A stretch of DNA of 64,000 nt, taken from positions 1-64,000 of the forward strand of contig JAHZJK010000024.1 in assembly GCA_022600955.1 (NCBI GenBank), in the 5' to 3' direction. Below, one piece after another: positions 10,465 to 21,453 of this stretch. Numbering within the stretch: the stretch's first letter is position 1; every line of letters starts with the position of its first letter. The notes below the pieces were generated by a model, which saw only the letters and a program-made list of their open reading frames with translations, did no database searches and had not been told where the DNA came from. Made by a program: the position numbers and the translations under genes. The stretch is from Gammaproteobacteria bacterium. GTDB lineage: Bacteria > Pseudomonadota > Gammaproteobacteria > Steroidobacterales > Woeseiaceae.

Positions 10465-11594
10465 TGCAAGGCACGCTGGCCCCCTGCGCAGCCAAAGCGT
10501 CGCTTAGTCGCGGCAGAAAATACGCCGAGCCCGCATCGCTGCACCGCAGCGAATACCAGCGAGACCGGGACCGCATTATTCACTCCACTGCGTTTCGTCG
10601 TCTCATGTACAAAACACAAGTGTTTGTTAATCACGAAGGTGACTTGTACCGGACGCGCCTGACTCACTCGCTCGAAGTCTCACAGATCGGTCGCACCGTG
10701 GCCGTTGCGCTGAACCTCAATGAAGCGCTGACCGAGGCGATTTGCCTTGCGCACGATCTGGGTCATACACCGTTCGGCCATGCTGGCCAGGACACTCTGA
10801 ATACCTGCATGCGGGAGTTTGGTGGTTTCGAGCACAATCTGCAGTCGCTGCGCGTGGTCGATGAGCTCGAGTCGAAGTACGCGGAGTTCACCGGCCTGAA
10901 TCTGATGTTCGAGACGCGCGAGGGCATCCTCAAGCACTGCTCGGCGCGCAACGCCCGCGCACTGGGTGATGTAGGCGAACGCTTCCTCACCCGGCAACAG
11001 CCCGGTCTTGAGGCGCAACTGGCGAACATTGCCGATGCAATTGCCTACAATAATCACGATGTCGATGACGGCCTTCGCGCGGGTTTGCTGACAATCGAGC
11101 AAATGCAGCAGCAAGCGTTGTTCGAAATTCCCTTCCGGGAAGTGAGTGACAAATATCCGCAACTCGACGACCGACGCCTCATCTATGAGGTTATACGCCG
11201 CATGGTCGGGACCGTGGTCACCGACCTTATCGAAGAAACGGCACGCCGTATTGAGACGGCAGCGCCGGACTCCATTGACGCAGTTCGCAAGATGCCAAAG
11301 CCGCTTGTCTCGATGTCCGACGAAGTCTACGCGCAGCACAAATCGCTCAAGCGCTTTCTTCACAAACACCTCTACAGCCATGAGCAAAAACTCGCAATGA
11401 CCCACAAAGTGCAGGCGATTGTCGAGGCGCTGTTCCATGCGTACATGAACGACGTAAGCCTGATGCCCGAGGAATTCTCGGCTGTAGCGGAAAACGCCGC
11501 TGACGATGTACGAGCGCGCGTCGTTGCGGACTATATCGCCGGAATGACAGATCGCTTCGCGATCTCCGCACACGAAACGATCAAGGGCTGTTAG
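10464..11594 (+). CDS. dgt: dGTPase-family deoxynucleotide triphosphohydrolase
   Basis: HD-domain motifs THSLEVSQIGR and AHDLGHTPFGHAGQDTLN. Confidence 0.9.
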   Translation: MQGTLAPCAAKASLSRGRKYAEPASLHRSEYQRDRDRIIHSTAFRRLMYKTQVFVNHEGDLYRTRLTHSLEVSQIGRTVAVALNLNEALTEAICLAHDLGHTPFGHAGQDTLNTCMREFGGFEHNLQSLRVVDELESKYAEFTGLNLMFETREGILKHCSARNARALGDVGERFLTRQQPGLEAQLANIADAIAYNNHDVDDGLRAGLLTIEQMQQQALFEIPFREVSDKYPQLDDRRLIYEVIRRMVGTVVTDLIEETARRIETAAPDSIDAVRKMPKPLVSMSDEVYAQHKSLKRFLHKHLYSHEQKLAMTHKVQAIVEALFHAYMNDVSLMPEEFSAVAENAADDVRARVVADYIAGMTDRFAISAHETIKGC

Positions 11595-11631
11595 AATTCG
11601 CGGCGCCTGAGCCAAGAACAAAGGACCCGCA

Positions 11632-12348
11632 GTGAAGCATAAAGCCATCCCTAACCGAGATCGCCTGATTTTCGCCATGGACGTGCCGGACGTCGAGCGC
11701 GCGAAACAGCTGGCCGACGAGCTGGGTGACTCAGTGAGATTCTACAAGATTGGGCTTGAGCTCATGATGAGCGGCCAGTACTTCGAACTGCTGGACTGGA
11801 TGCTTGAGCGTGACAAGAAAGTGTTCTGTGACCTCAAGTTCTTCGATATCCCGGCAACGGTAGGCTCTGCGGTGCGACAGCTTAAGGACCGCGGCGCTTC
11901 GTTCGTAACCGTGCACGGCAATCGTTCGATCATGGAGGCAGCAGCAGAGAACAAGGGCGATAGTCTGAAGGTGCTGGGTGTCACTGTACTGACAAGCCTC
12001 GATCGCGGCGACCTTGACGACCTGGGTTTCGACTGTGAGCTTGATGCACTGGTTCTGTCGCGGGCACGCCAGGCGCTTGATTCCGGTTGCGACGGCGTTA
12101 TTTCCTCCGGGCTCGAAATACCGAAACTACGAGAGTTTGTCGACAACAAGTTGCTGGTTATCTCGCCGGGCATTCGGCCTGTGGACAATAAGCCGATGGG
12201 TGATCAAAAGCGTGTTGTGACCGTTGAGACCGCGTTTTCCAATGGCGCGGATTACATTGTTGTAGGCCGGCCTATTCGTGACGCTAATAGCCCGCGCGAA
12301 ATGGCAGAATCCATGCAGGCCTCAATCGAAGCGCAGGTGGGCAGCTAG
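11632..12348 (+). CDS. pyrF: Orotidine-5'-phosphate decarboxylase (GTG start)
   Basis: LIFAMDVPD, FCDLKFFDIPATV, SPGIRP, YIVVGRPI motifs. Confidence 0.96.
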   Translation: MKHKAIPNRDRLIFAMDVPDVERAKQLADELGDSVRFYKIGLELMMSGQYFELLDWMLERDKKVFCDLKFFDIPATVGSAVRQLKDRGASFVTVHGNRSIMEAAAENKGDSLKVLGVTVLTSLDRGDLDDLGFDCELDALVLSRARQALDSGCDGVISSGLEIPKLREFVDNKLLVISPGIRPVDNKPMGDQKRVVTVETAFSNGADYIVVGRPIRDANSPREMAESMQASIEAQVGS

Positions 12349-13413
12349 ATGTCAGAGCTCAAGAACGACGTATTCCTGCGCGCATTACTGCGCCAGCCAG
12401 TATCGCGAACGCCGGTCTGGATCATGCGTCAGGCTGGCCGTTATCTGCCCGAGTACCGAGAGGTGCGTGCGCAGGCAGGCGATTTCATGAGCGTCTGCCG
12501 CAATCCCGAGCTGGCCTGCGAAGTGACGATGCAGCCGCTACGGCGATACGAGCTTGATGCCGCAATTCTGTTCTCCGACATTCTGACAGTGCCGGACGCG
12601 ATGGGGCTTGGTTTGTATTTCGAGACGGGCGAAGGTCCAAAGTTCGAACGCCCTGTACAAACAGCGGACGCGATTCGCTCGCTGCGTGTTCCGAACGTCG
12701 AGAAGCAGCTGGGATACGTGTTTGATGCGGTACGCACCATCCGTCGTGAACTCGACGGCAAGGTGCCGTTGATCGGTTTCGCCGGCAGTCCCTTCACCGT
12801 TGGCACCTACATGGTCGAGGGTGGATCGAGCCGCGAATTTCCGACGATCAAGCGCCTGGCGAAAGAGGCACCTGAGGTGCTCGATCACCTGATGGACGTG
12901 GTTGCCGAAACCACGACGGAATACCTGAACGCACAGATTGATGCAGGCGCGCAGGCAGTGCAGATTTTTGACACCTGGGGCGCCGCGCTTGAAGCGGATG
13001 AGTTCCGGCGCTTTTCGCTGGCGAGCATGCAAAAGATCGTTGAGGGGCTGACGCGAGACAATGACGGACGCAAGGTCCCGGTCATCCTGTTCACAAAAGG
13101 TGCGGGCCGCTTGCTGCGGGACCTGGCGCAAGTTGATTGCGATGCGCTTGGGGTGGATTGGACGACCAGCCTCGCCGACGCACGCGGCTATGTGAACGAC
13201 AAGGTCGCGCTACAGGGCAATCTTGACCCGGCGACATTGCGGGAGAGTCCGGAGGTCATTCGCAAGGGTGTTGCCGATACGCTGGCAAGTTATGGCGATG
13301 GGCCAGGCCATGTGTTCAACCTGGGGCATGGCATCACACCGGATATCGACCCGGATCACCTCGGGGCACTGGTTGATGCAGTGCACGAACTCAGTCCGGC
13401 GTACCACTCCTAG
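12349..13413 (+). CDS. hemE: Uroporphyrinogen decarboxylase
   Basis: [36 protein letters not shown]. Confidence 0.97.
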   Translation: MSELKNDVFLRALLRQPVSRTPVWIMRQAGRYLPEYREVRAQAGDFMSVCRNPELACEVTMQPLRRYELDAAILFSDILTVPDAMGLGLYFETGEGPKFERPVQTADAIRSLRVPNVEKQLGYVFDAVRTIRRELDGKVPLIGFAGSPFTVGTYMVEGGSSREFPTIKRLAKEAPEVLDHLMDVVAETTTEYLNAQIDAGAQAVQIFDTWGAALEADEFRRFSLASMQKIVEGLTRDNDGRKVPVILFTKGAGRLLRDLAQVDCDALGVDWTTSLADARGYVNDKVALQGNLDPATLRESPEVIRKGVADTLASYGDGPGHVFNLGHGITPDIDPDHLGALVDAVHELSPAYHS

Positions 13414-14521
13414 AGAGCGAGTGGGTTGCCGCCGCGACCAGCAACAGTGAGAGCACAAACAAACCGGTCGCCGCGAACAGCAGCGTATTGAAGCCGTGCC
13501 GTTCGACTAAAACGGCGCCCATCACCGGACCAACGAACCAACCCGCGTTCAGCACTACCGTGCCTGCGGATAGCGCACGACCCGTTTCGTCCAGCTCGGA
13601 TTGCAGGCCCTGAAAATAGGGCATGGTTATCGACATTGCTGATGTAAATAGTGCGATTGAGGCGGCGAATCGCCAAATCGGGGCATCGCCCACAAGTAGC
13701 AGAGTCGCGCCGGCAATGAGCATGATGCCGCCGAGCAATGGCAGATTGCGGCCGAAGCGCAACCCGAGGGTGATAGGGACAATGCTCGCAGCAGCGCCGA
13801 CAAGCATGCCAATAGCCATCGCATTGGCGACGGTCTGGTCGGCAAACTGCATGGCAGAGCCGATCCGTTCGAGGAAGGACCAGATCGATGAGTTGGCAAC
13901 AAAGTGCAGCAGATACGCGGTCAGGCATAAGGCAACCGGGATGCTGAGCCAGGACATGAACGGACTGCGCTGCCGCGGTGATGACGTTGCAATGTTGTGC
14001 CGATCGTTCGGCAATCGCAGGCAGCTCACCAGTACGACGACCCCGAGCAGCATCTGCGCAAGAAAGAAGCCGCGCCAGCCGATTGCTGCGAAAATCGTCG
14101 GCATTGCGAACACGCCCAGTCCGGCGACGACGAACTGGATACCAAAGACCAGGGCGAAATAGCGCTCCTTGTTGGCATCGCGTGACAAGAACAAGAGCAG
14201 GGCCGCGAGCAATATGCCAGCGCCGATGCCGCGCAGACAGAAAGCGGCGAACATGGTGCCGGGTGACGTGGTGCAGGCGACAAGGATTTCGGCCAGGGCA
14301 ATCAGTAATACGCTGCTGATCGCGTATGCGCGAAAGCGCAATCGTGCAACGGTCGCCAGCACGAATACATTGCCGACAGAAGCGCCCAGAGTATTGGCAG
14401 CAATCGCTTCAGCGGCCTCGCCAAGGCCAAAGTCCAGCTGTTCGACCATGCCGCCGACGAGCGATGGCGCGATCAGAATCGTAAGCAGCGAATACAGGAT
14501 TGCGCCTATCGCAATGGCCAC
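13391..14521 (-). CDS. MFS transporter
   Basis: Multi-TM hydrophobic protein with MFS-like repeats; GTG start; 3' end overlaps hemE 3' end by 23 nt. Confidence 0.8.
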   Translation of the reverse strand: MAIAIGAILYSLLTILIAPSLVGGMVEQLDFGLGEAAEAIAANTLGASVGNVFVLATVARLRFRAYAISSVLLIALAEILVACTTSPGTMFAAFCLRGIGAGILLAALLLFLSRDANKERYFALVFGIQFVVAGLGVFAMPTIFAAIGWRGFFLAQMLLGVVVLVSCLRLPNDRHNIATSSPRQRSPFMSWLSIPVALCLTAYLLHFVANSSIWSFLERIGSAMQFADQTVANAMAIGMLVGAAASIVPITLGLRFGRNLPLLGGIMLIAGATLLLVGDAPIWRFAASIALFTSAMSITMPYFQGLQSELDETGRALSAGTVVLNAGWFVGPVMGAVLVERHGFNTLLFAATGLFVLSLLLVAAATHSLSRSGTPD

Positions 14522-14545
14522 AGAAGGTGGGCTCCTTTATTGCAG

Positions 14546-16207
14546 CTATTCGTCGCGCAACGCGCGGCGCAGAATCTTGCCGACGTTTGTCTTCGGCAGG
14601 TCCTCGCGAAACTCAATAACTTTCGGTTGTTTATAGCCGGTCAGGTTCTCGCGGCAGTGATCCTTGATGTGCTGCTCTGTAACGCTGTCGTCTTTGCGCA
14701 CGACGAAAATCTTAACAATCTCGCCTGAACGCTCGTGCGGTAAGCCGATTGCTGCAACCTCGAGAACGCCATCGAGTTCGACCACGATATTCTCGATCTC
14801 GTTCGGGTAAACGTTAAAGCCGGAAACCAGGATCATGTCCTTCTTGCGATCTTCGATGTACAGATAGCCGTCATCGTCCATGCGACCAACGTCACCGGTT
14901 CGCAGCCAGCCACCCGGTAGCATTGTGGCCGCCGTTTCAGCCGGCCGCTGCCAGTAGCCTTCCATGACCTGCGGCCCTTTAATGCAAATCTCACCAACTT
15001 CATTGAGGTCGAGCGGATTGCCGGCATCATCAGCAATCATGACGTCGGTGGAGGGAATCGGCAGACCGATCGTACCGGTGAATTCGTCATCCATTCGGCA
15101 GACAATTGCGGCAGGTGAGGTCTCGGTCAGGCCATAGCCCTGCAAGATGGTATTGCCTGTCTTTTCTTTCCACTCGGCCGCGATCGCAGGTTGTACGGCC
15201 ATGACGCCGCCGATACAGACGCGCAGGTGACTGAAATCGATGTCCTTAAAGCTGGGTGTTGTCATCAGTGCCGCAAACAGCGTATTTACGCCGGTGAACA
15301 TGTTGAACTTGAACCTGGCGATTTCCTTGGCGAAGCCCTCGAAATCACGTGGATTGGTAATCAACACATTCTGGCCGCCCTGAGCCATGACTGTCAGGCA
15401 ATTCCCTTGCAACGAGAAGATGTGATACAGCGGTAGCGCCGTAATCGCGATGATTGGATGCACGCCGTCGTAGGCGTCGTCTTGCCACGTAATCGTCTGT
15501 TGCACGTTGTAGATCATGTTGCGGTGGCTGAGCATCGCGCCTTTCGAAACACCGGTCGTGCCGCCGGTGTACTGCAGGAAAGCGATATCGGCATAGCCGA
15601 TGTCGACCTCATCGAGCGACTGGTTCTTGCCCTGATTGAGTGCCTGGCCAAGCTTGATGCTGTCGGGAAGATTGAAAGCCGGTACAGCCTTGCGTACGTA
15701 TTTCAGTACCGCATTGGTAATCAGGCTCTTGGGCCAGCTCAGCAGGTCTCCAACACCGGTGGTTACGACACTGGTCACGTCGGTTTTGCCGATTACGTTT
15801 TCAAGAATGTGCGCAAAGTTCTCAAGAATGACAATGCATTTGGCACCCGAGTCCGAGAGCTGGTGCTCGAGCTCACGCGCGGTGTATAGCGGGTTTACAT
15901 TGACGACCACGAGCCCGGCCCGAAAAATCCCGCACATGACAACCGGATACTGCAAAATATTGGGCAGCATTATCGCCACGCGCTCGCCGCGGGTCAGCCC
16001 CAGCGTTTTCTGCAGATAGCACGCGAACTGCATCGACAGATGGTCGAGTTCAGCGTAGCTGAGCGTTTTGCCCATGTTGGTGTAAGCCGCGTTCTCTGGG
16101 TGCTTGTCGAAGGTTTGTTCAAACAGGTCGCGAACGGACTTAAACGGTGGCGTGGGCACCTCTGCAGGTATCCCCGGCTTATATGACTTTAGCCAAACCT
16201 TTTCCAA
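14546..16207 (-). CDS. fadD: Long-chain fatty acid--CoA ligase (TTG start)
   Basis: AMP-binding motif QYTGGTTGVSKGAMLSHRN; GYGLTETSP; GWLRTGDVGRMDDDGYLYIEDRKKDMI. Confidence 0.94.
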   Translation of the reverse strand: MEKVWLKSYKPGIPAEVPTPPFKSVRDLFEQTFDKHPENAAYTNMGKTLSYAELDHLSMQFACYLQKTLGLTRGERVAIMLPNILQYPVVMCGIFRAGLVVVNVNPLYTARELEHQLSDSGAKCIVILENFAHILENVIGKTDVTSVVTTGVGDLLSWPKSLITNAVLKYVRKAVPAFNLPDSIKLGQALNQGKNQSLDEVDIGYADIAFLQYTGGTTGVSKGAMLSHRNMIYNVQQTITWQDDAYDGVHPIIAITALPLYHIFSLQGNCLTVMAQGGQNVLITNPRDFEGFAKEIARFKFNMFTGVNTLFAALMTTPSFKDIDFSHLRVCIGGVMAVQPAIAAEWKEKTGNTILQGYGLTETSPAAIVCRMDDEFTGTIGLPIPSTDVMIADDAGNPLDLNEVGEICIKGPQVMEGYWQRPAETAATMLPGGWLRTGDVGRMDDDGYLYIEDRKKDMILVSGFNVYPNEIENIVVELDGVLEVAAIGLPHERSGEIVKIFVVRKDDSVTEQHIKDHCRENLTGYKQPKVIEFREDLPKTNVGKILRRALRDE

Positions 16208-16240
16208 GCTATTCCCCTCTGGTTTTATTTTTTCTTGATT

Positions 16241-16852
16241 CTATTTCTGTAGTGTAGCGTTAATTATCGGCCAGGCGTTATCCAGCAGGATCGGCTGGGC
16301 GTCTGCGTTCGGGTGAATCCTGTCCTCCTGCAGAAGATTGTCGTTCAAAGCGATTCCTTCCATGAAGAACTCAATCCATTTTACGTCCAGATCTGTAGAA
16401 ACCTGTCGAAACACGTTTTCGAACTGTGCCGAATAGCGAGTGCCGTAGTTGCTCGGTATGCGAATCCCCAACAGCACAACCGCAGCGCCGGAGGCCTTGG
16501 CGCGGGTCACGATGGTTTCGAGGTTGGCTTGCATGCGCTTAGGCGGAAACCCGCGTAGCCCATCATTGCCGCCAAGCTCAAGGATAATGAGATCCGGTGC
16601 GAACTCACTCAATGCGGCGTCGATACGAGTCGCGCCGCCCTCAGTAGTTTCGCCACTGATACTGGCGTTGACGACCTTATGTTCGTACCCTTGCTCGTGG
16701 AGCCGGGTCTGCAACAAACTCGCCCAGGATTGGTCCACTTCTATGCCGTAGCCTGCACTCAGGCTGTCGCCAAAAATCAGAACAGTGGGCTCCTCAGTTG
16801 CCGCCGCAGACGCGGCAACTATTAACATCAACAGAGATAAAAATATTCGCAT
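16241..16852 (-). CDS. tesA: Arylesterase / lysophospholipase TesA (SGNH hydrolase)
   Basis: Signal peptide, FGDSLSAGYGI, GGNDGLRGFP, DRIHPNADAQ; divergent from ybbA as in E. coli. Confidence 0.93.
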   Translation of the reverse strand: MRIFLSLLMLIVAASAAATEEPTVLIFGDSLSAGYGIEVDQSWASLLQTRLHEQGYEHKVVNASISGETTEGGATRIDAALSEFAPDLIILELGGNDGLRGFPPKRMQANLETIVTRAKASGAAVVLLGIRIPSNYGTRYSAQFENVFRQVSTDLDVKWIEFFMEGIALNDNLLQEDRIHPNADAQPILLDNAWPIINATLQK

Positions 16853-17552
16853 GTCGGATCAGTCGTCTATCAAGGTTTTGGAGGCCCACCAGCTGGGTAA
16901 ACAGGTTAGCAGTCCCGAAGGGAGTCTGACCATTCTTTCCGCCGTCAGTTTCGACATAATGGCCGGCGAGTCGGTTGCGGTCGTGGGTCCCTCAGGGGCA
17001 GGCAAGTCTACCTTGCTGGCACTGCTTGCCGGTCTCGACTTGCCAACAGAGGGCCATGTCGTGCTGAACGGCGCCAATCTCTCGGAGCTCGATGAAGATG
17101 GCCGCGCGATTCTGCGTGCCGAGAGTGTTGGCTTCGTGTTTCAGTCCTTTCACCTGGTGCCGTCGCTGAATGCGCTGGAGAACGTCATGCTGCCGCTGGA
17201 ACTGGCGGGCCACAACGATGCACGGAAAGCCGCGCGCAAGATCATTGAGAAAGTCGGACTGCAGGAGCGCTGGAGCCACTACCCGGCGCAGCTGTCCGGC
17301 GGCGAAAAACAGCGCGTAGCGATCGCGCGGGCGTTCGCAACCGAGCCGGCAGTGCTGTTCGCCGATGAACCCACTGGAAACCTGGACAGTCGCACCGGTG
17401 AGAACATCATGCAATTGATGTTCGACCTCAATAGGAGCTCTTCAACGACGCTGGTACTGGTCACCCACGACAACAATCTCGCCGCCCGGTGTGATCGGGT
17501 CCTGTCGCTGGACGTTGGCAAACTCGTCAGCGACACCGGAGTGGCTGCGTGA
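16851..17552 (+). CDS. ybbA: ABC transporter ATP-binding protein (YbbA-like)
   Basis: GPSGAGKSTLLALLAGLDLP, LSGGEKQRVAIARAF, LFADEPTGNLD; ATG at 16851 chosen over ORF start 16785. Confidence 0.92.
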   Translation: MSDQSSIKVLEAHQLGKQVSSPEGSLTILSAVSFDIMAGESVAVVGPSGAGKSTLLALLAGLDLPTEGHVVLNGANLSELDEDGRAILRAESVGFVFQSFHLVPSLNALENVMLPLELAGHNDARKAARKIIEKVGLQERWSHYPAQLSGGEKQRVAIARAFATEPAVLFADEPTGNLDSRTGENIMQLMFDLNRSSSTTLVLVTHDNNLAARCDRVLSLDVGKLVSDTGVAA

Positions 17553-20044
17553 GGGCAGTTGTCTACGCATTGCGCAGTTTTGGCCGAGAGCTGCGCTCCG
17601 GCGAAGTGCTGGTGTTGCTGGCCGCAGTAGGACTTGCAGTTGCCGCATTGACCGCAGTTGGGTTCCTGACAGACCGAATCGGCAAAGCCGTCGCGCGACA
17701 GGCAAACGAAGTACTCGCCGCCGACTTGCGGCTACGCTCGCAGGAAAGAGTGCCGGATGAGTGGAGCGAGCTGGCAGCCGGGTATGGGTTGCAGACCGCC
17801 GAAACATTGTCGTTCCCGTCGGTGGTATACGCGGGTGACGAAAGTGCCCTGTCTTCAATCAAGGTGGTCAGTAGCCGTTACCCGTTGCGCGGCGCCGTGC
17901 GAGTTTCAGACTCAATGTTCGGTGAGCAACGGACCGTCGACAATATTCCGGCAACGGGTACGGTATGGGCGGACGGAGCGCTGCTCGCACGCGTGGGTGC
18001 CGATGTTGGCGATACGCTGGCCATTGGCGATCTCGATCTCACCGTGACCGCCGTACTGACGTATCGGCCGGACCAGTCGATCGGGTTTGCGTCGCTGGCG
18101 CCGTCGCTGTTGATGAACATAGACGATATCGATTCGAGTGGCCTGATCGGCGAAGGCAGTCGCGTGAGCTACGCACTGCTGGTTGCCGGTGATGATTCCG
18201 CCGTGGCCGGGTTCAATGAAGCAATTGTTGACGAGTTGCCCGATTCAGTGCGCATTCGCAGCCAGGAAGAAAGCGGTGAGCGGGCATACAACGCGGCGGA
18301 TCGCGCACAACGATTCCTGTCGTTGACGGCCGTGATCAGTTTGCTTCTCAGTGCCGTCGCCGTCGCAATGTCCGCGCGCCGTTTCGCACACAGGCGCATG
18401 GATACAGTTGCACTAATGAAGAGTCTCGGCGCAACTCAGGGATTTGTTATTTCGGTTGCGCTTGTACAGCTGGTCTTGCTGGGTGTCCTGGGCGTATTGC
18501 TCGGCAGCGTGATCGGTTTCGCCGCTGAACGACTGTTGTCGCTGATTCTTGTCGACCTGATTCAGGGTGATCTGCCGTCGCCCGGATTGCAGCCCGTAAT
18601 ACTGGCTTGCAGCAGCGCCTTCGTATTGTTGTTGGGATTTGCGCTGCCTTCCTTGCTGCAACTGCGAAACACGCCGCCATTGCGCGTGCTGCGTCATGAT
18701 GCGATGCCACCGGCGCCGTCACGGTTGCTGGTCGCTGGTTTGTCGCTCGCGGCGGTCGCTGCGTTGCTGTACCGCTCGGTCGGTGACGCACGGATGCTGA
18801 TGATTTTGATTGGCGGAATAATCGTGATTGCTGTGGCGCTGTATCTTGTGGGCCGCGGCATGGTGGCCCTGATAGGCCGGTTCCGTTCCGGTGTCGGCGT
18901 TGCCTGGCGCTACGGATTGGCGAACGTCGCAAGACGCGGTCGTGATAGCGCCGTGCAGGTCGTGGCGTTCGGGCTTGGCATTACCGTGTTGCTGTTGTTG
19001 ACCCTGGTTCGTACCGACCTGCTGGAGGGCTGGCGACAGACCCTCGATGAAGACGCACCCAATCACTTTCTGATTAACGTTCAGCCACAGGAGATCGACT
19101 CGGTCGCCGCGCTGTTTGCAGAGAACAATATTGAGTCGCCTGTGTTCACGCCGCTCGTGCGAGCGCGTATGTCGACGATAAACGGTGAGTCCGTGAAGGA
19201 GCGCGACTACCCTGCTGAGGATGGGCGCTGGTTCACGAGTCGTGAGCACAACCTCTCCTGGACTGCACAAATGAGTTCCAGCAATGAGCTCGTCGCGGGT
19301 GAGTTCTGGGCACCGGACTATACCGGCCAGCCGCTGGTTTCCATCGAGGAAGATGTCGCCCTGGAAACAGGACTGGGGTTGGGCGACGAGTTGATGTTCA
19401 TTGTCGCGGGGCGCGAGGTGGCGGCCGAGATCACCAGTATCCGTAAAATTAACTGGGACTCATTTCAGCCGAACTTTTTCGTCGTGTTCTCGCCGGGCGC
19501 GCTCGATGGGATGCCGACCACGTATATTTCGAGCACGCGCATTCCCGATGACAAAAAGCCCATGCTGGTCACGTTGGCCAGGCAGCACCCGAGCATTTCG
19601 GTGATCGACCTCGGGGCGATTCTGGAGCAGGTCAGAGGCATCATCGAGAAAGCGAGCCTGGCCGTGCAGGCTGTGTTCCTGTTCACAATACTCGCCGGCA
19701 TCGCTGTCTTGTTCGCCGCCGTTCAGTCAACAATTGATGAGCGCCGCTTCGAAAGCGCCATGTTGCGCGCTCTGGGAGCGCGGCGAAGCACGGTATTTGC
19801 CGGCGTCATGACCGAGTTCGCGGCACTTGGCACTGCGGCTGGCGTACTTGCGTCGGCGGGGGCATCGGTGCTCGCCTACCTGGTTGCGACACGCTTGTTC
19901 GAGCTGCCCTATACGTTCAGCCCGACGCTCTGGGTCGCCGGCGTTACTGCGGGCGTTCTTGTCGTTTGCGTTTCGGGCTACTTTGCAGCTCGCGGTGCCG
20001 TCAATGCGCGGCCCGCAGATGTGCTTCGCGGTAGCGGTGCATGA
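17549..20044 (+). CDS. ybbP: ABC transporter permease, FtsX/YbbP-like (GTG start)
   Basis: About 830 aa with FtsX-like permease domains; translationally coupled to ybbA. Confidence 0.9.
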   Translation: MRAVVYALRSFGRELRSGEVLVLLAAVGLAVAALTAVGFLTDRIGKAVARQANEVLAADLRLRSQERVPDEWSELAAGYGLQTAETLSFPSVVYAGDESALSSIKVVSSRYPLRGAVRVSDSMFGEQRTVDNIPATGTVWADGALLARVGADVGDTLAIGDLDLTVTAVLTYRPDQSIGFASLAPSLLMNIDDIDSSGLIGEGSRVSYALLVAGDDSAVAGFNEAIVDELPDSVRIRSQEESGERAYNAADRAQRFLSLTAVISLLLSAVAVAMSARRFAHRRMDTVALMKSLGATQGFVISVALVQLVLLGVLGVLLGSVIGFAAERLLSLILVDLIQGDLPSPGLQPVILACSSAFVLLLGFALPSLLQLRNTPPLRVLRHDAMPPAPSRLLVAGLSLAAVAALLYRSVGDARMLMILIGGIIVIAVALYLVGRGMVALIGRFRSGVGVAWRYGLANVARRGRDSAVQVVAFGLGITVLLLLTLVRTDLLEGWRQTLDEDAPNHFLINVQPQEIDSVAALFAENNIESPVFTPLVRARMSTINGESVKERDYPAEDGRWFTSREHNLSWTAQMSSSNELVAGEFWAPDYTGQPLVSIEEDVALETGLGLGDELMFIVAGREVAAEITSIRKINWDSFQPNFFVVFSPGALDGMPTTYISSTRIPDDKKPMLVTLARQHPSISVIDLGAILEQVRGIIEKASLAVQAVFLFTILAGIAVLFAAVQSTIDERRFESAMLRALGARRSTVFAGVMTEFAALGTAAGVLASAGASVLAYLVATRLFELPYTFSPTLWVAGVTAGVLVVCVSGYFAARGAVNARPADVLRGSGA

Positions 20045-20457
20045 GCAACCTGAAACTGTCCTGCGGTGTTGTGCTTGCGAGAGAAGCCGATCAGGGTTGG
20101 CAGACGCTGCTGCTGCGCGCATTCCATCACTGGGATTTTCCGAAGGGCATTCGTGAGGCAGGCGAGGAACCGTTACAGGCGGCATTGCGCGAAGTGGGTG
20201 AAGAAACCGGAATAGTTGATCTGGAGTTCGACTGGGGTGAGCGCTTTTTTGAGACGGGCCCCTATAGCAAGGGCAAGGTTGCGCGCTATTACCTTGCGCG
20301 CACGCAGCAACAGGACGTTGTCATGGGCATATCACCCGAGACTGGCGAGCCTGAGCACCATGAGTGGCGCTGGGTGAGTTTTGATGACGCCTATGACCTG
20401 GGGTCTCCACGTGTAAAACAGATCGTACAGTGGGCGCGGCAGGTGCTGGGCGCCTGA
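20041..20457 (+). CDS. NUDIX hydrolase
   Basis: Nudix box GIREAGEEPLQAALREVGEETGI. Confidence 0.93.
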   Translation: MSNLKLSCGVVLAREADQGWQTLLLRAFHHWDFPKGIREAGEEPLQAALREVGEETGIVDLEFDWGERFFETGPYSKGKVARYYLARTQQQDVVMGISPETGEPEHHEWRWVSFDDAYDLGSPRVKQIVQWARQVLGA

Positions 20458-20461
20458 GCCC

Positions 20462-21415
20462 TTACACCACCCGGTTGCGTCGGTTTCCTTCCAGAAATGC
20501 TTCGATGTTGGCGACAAGTTCGTCAATCGCAGCCTGCCGGGCCTCGTTCGTCGCCCAGGCAATGTGTGGCGTCACGATGAGGTTGGGGCTGGTGTAGTCG
20601 AGCAACGGGTCTCCTTTGACCGGAGGCTCTTGCGGCAGCACGTCGATCGCAGCAGCGGCGATTTGCCCAGTCTCTAATGCTTCCACCAGCGCCACAGAAT
20701 CCACCAGGCCGCCGCGCGCGGTATTGATCAGCAATGCGTCCGCTTTCATGCGCCGAAACTCATTGCCGCCGATAAGCCCTTTGGTTGCGTCGTTCAGGGG
20801 GCAATGCAGAGAGATTACGTCGGCGCGTTCCAGCAGCTCGGAAAATGCGACCCGGCCATCCGGGACCTCGTCATTGCCCGGGCGAGCAGCGACTAAAACC
20901 TGCATGCCAAAGCTCTCGGCAATGCGCGCAACGCCCTTGCCAAGCTCACCCCATCCGACAATGCCGAGAGTCATGGAAGACAATTCGCGTATCGGGTAGG
21001 ACAACAGGCAAAAATCGTCAGAGCGCTGCCACTCGCCCACCCGTACGGCCTCGCCATAAGCGCGCAGGTTATGCGTCAGGTTTAACAGGCAGGCGAAGAC
21101 ATGTTCAGCGACAGACTGCGTGCAGTAGCCGCGGATATTACATACCGCGACGCCATGACTCCTGGCAGCCTCCAGGTCGATGTTGTCGGTACCCGTCGCC
21201 GTCAGGCCGATAAATCGCAAGTCCGGATTCTGAGCCAGCAGTTCATCAGTCAGGCGAAGCTTGTTCGTAAGAACAAATTCAACGTCGCGGATGCGGTCTG
21301 CCACCTGCTCGTCATCGGTGACATCGTATACCTGCAATTCCGGGAGGAGCGCGTGCATAGCGGTCATGTCGAGGCCGGGACCCATGGTGGCATAGTCGAG
21401 AAACACGGCTTTCAT
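20462..21415 (-). CDS. D-2-hydroxyacid dehydrogenase
   Basis: LGIVGWGELGKGVARIAESFGMQVLVAAR, LLINTARGGLVD, NLIVTPHIAW. Confidence 0.93.
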   Translation of the reverse strand: MKAVFLDYATMGPGLDMTAMHALLPELQVYDVTDDEQVADRIRDVEFVLTNKLRLTDELLAQNPDLRFIGLTATGTDNIDLEAARSHGVAVCNIRGYCTQSVAEHVFACLLNLTHNLRAYGEAVRVGEWQRSDDFCLLSYPIRELSSMTLGIVGWGELGKGVARIAESFGMQVLVAARPGNDEVPDGRVAFSELLERADVISLHCPLNDATKGLIGGNEFRRMKADALLINTARGGLVDSVALVEALETGQIAAAAIDVLPQEPPVKGDPLLDYTSPNLIVTPHIAWATNEARQAAIDELVANIEAFLEGNRRNRVV

Positions 21416-21453
21416 ATGGCTATTCGCTGCTTAGTGTCGCAAAGTACCGCAAC

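Noticed and set aside
10680-11678. 332-aa minus-strand ORF
   Set aside because: Antisense to dgt; no recognisable motifs, low-plausibility composition
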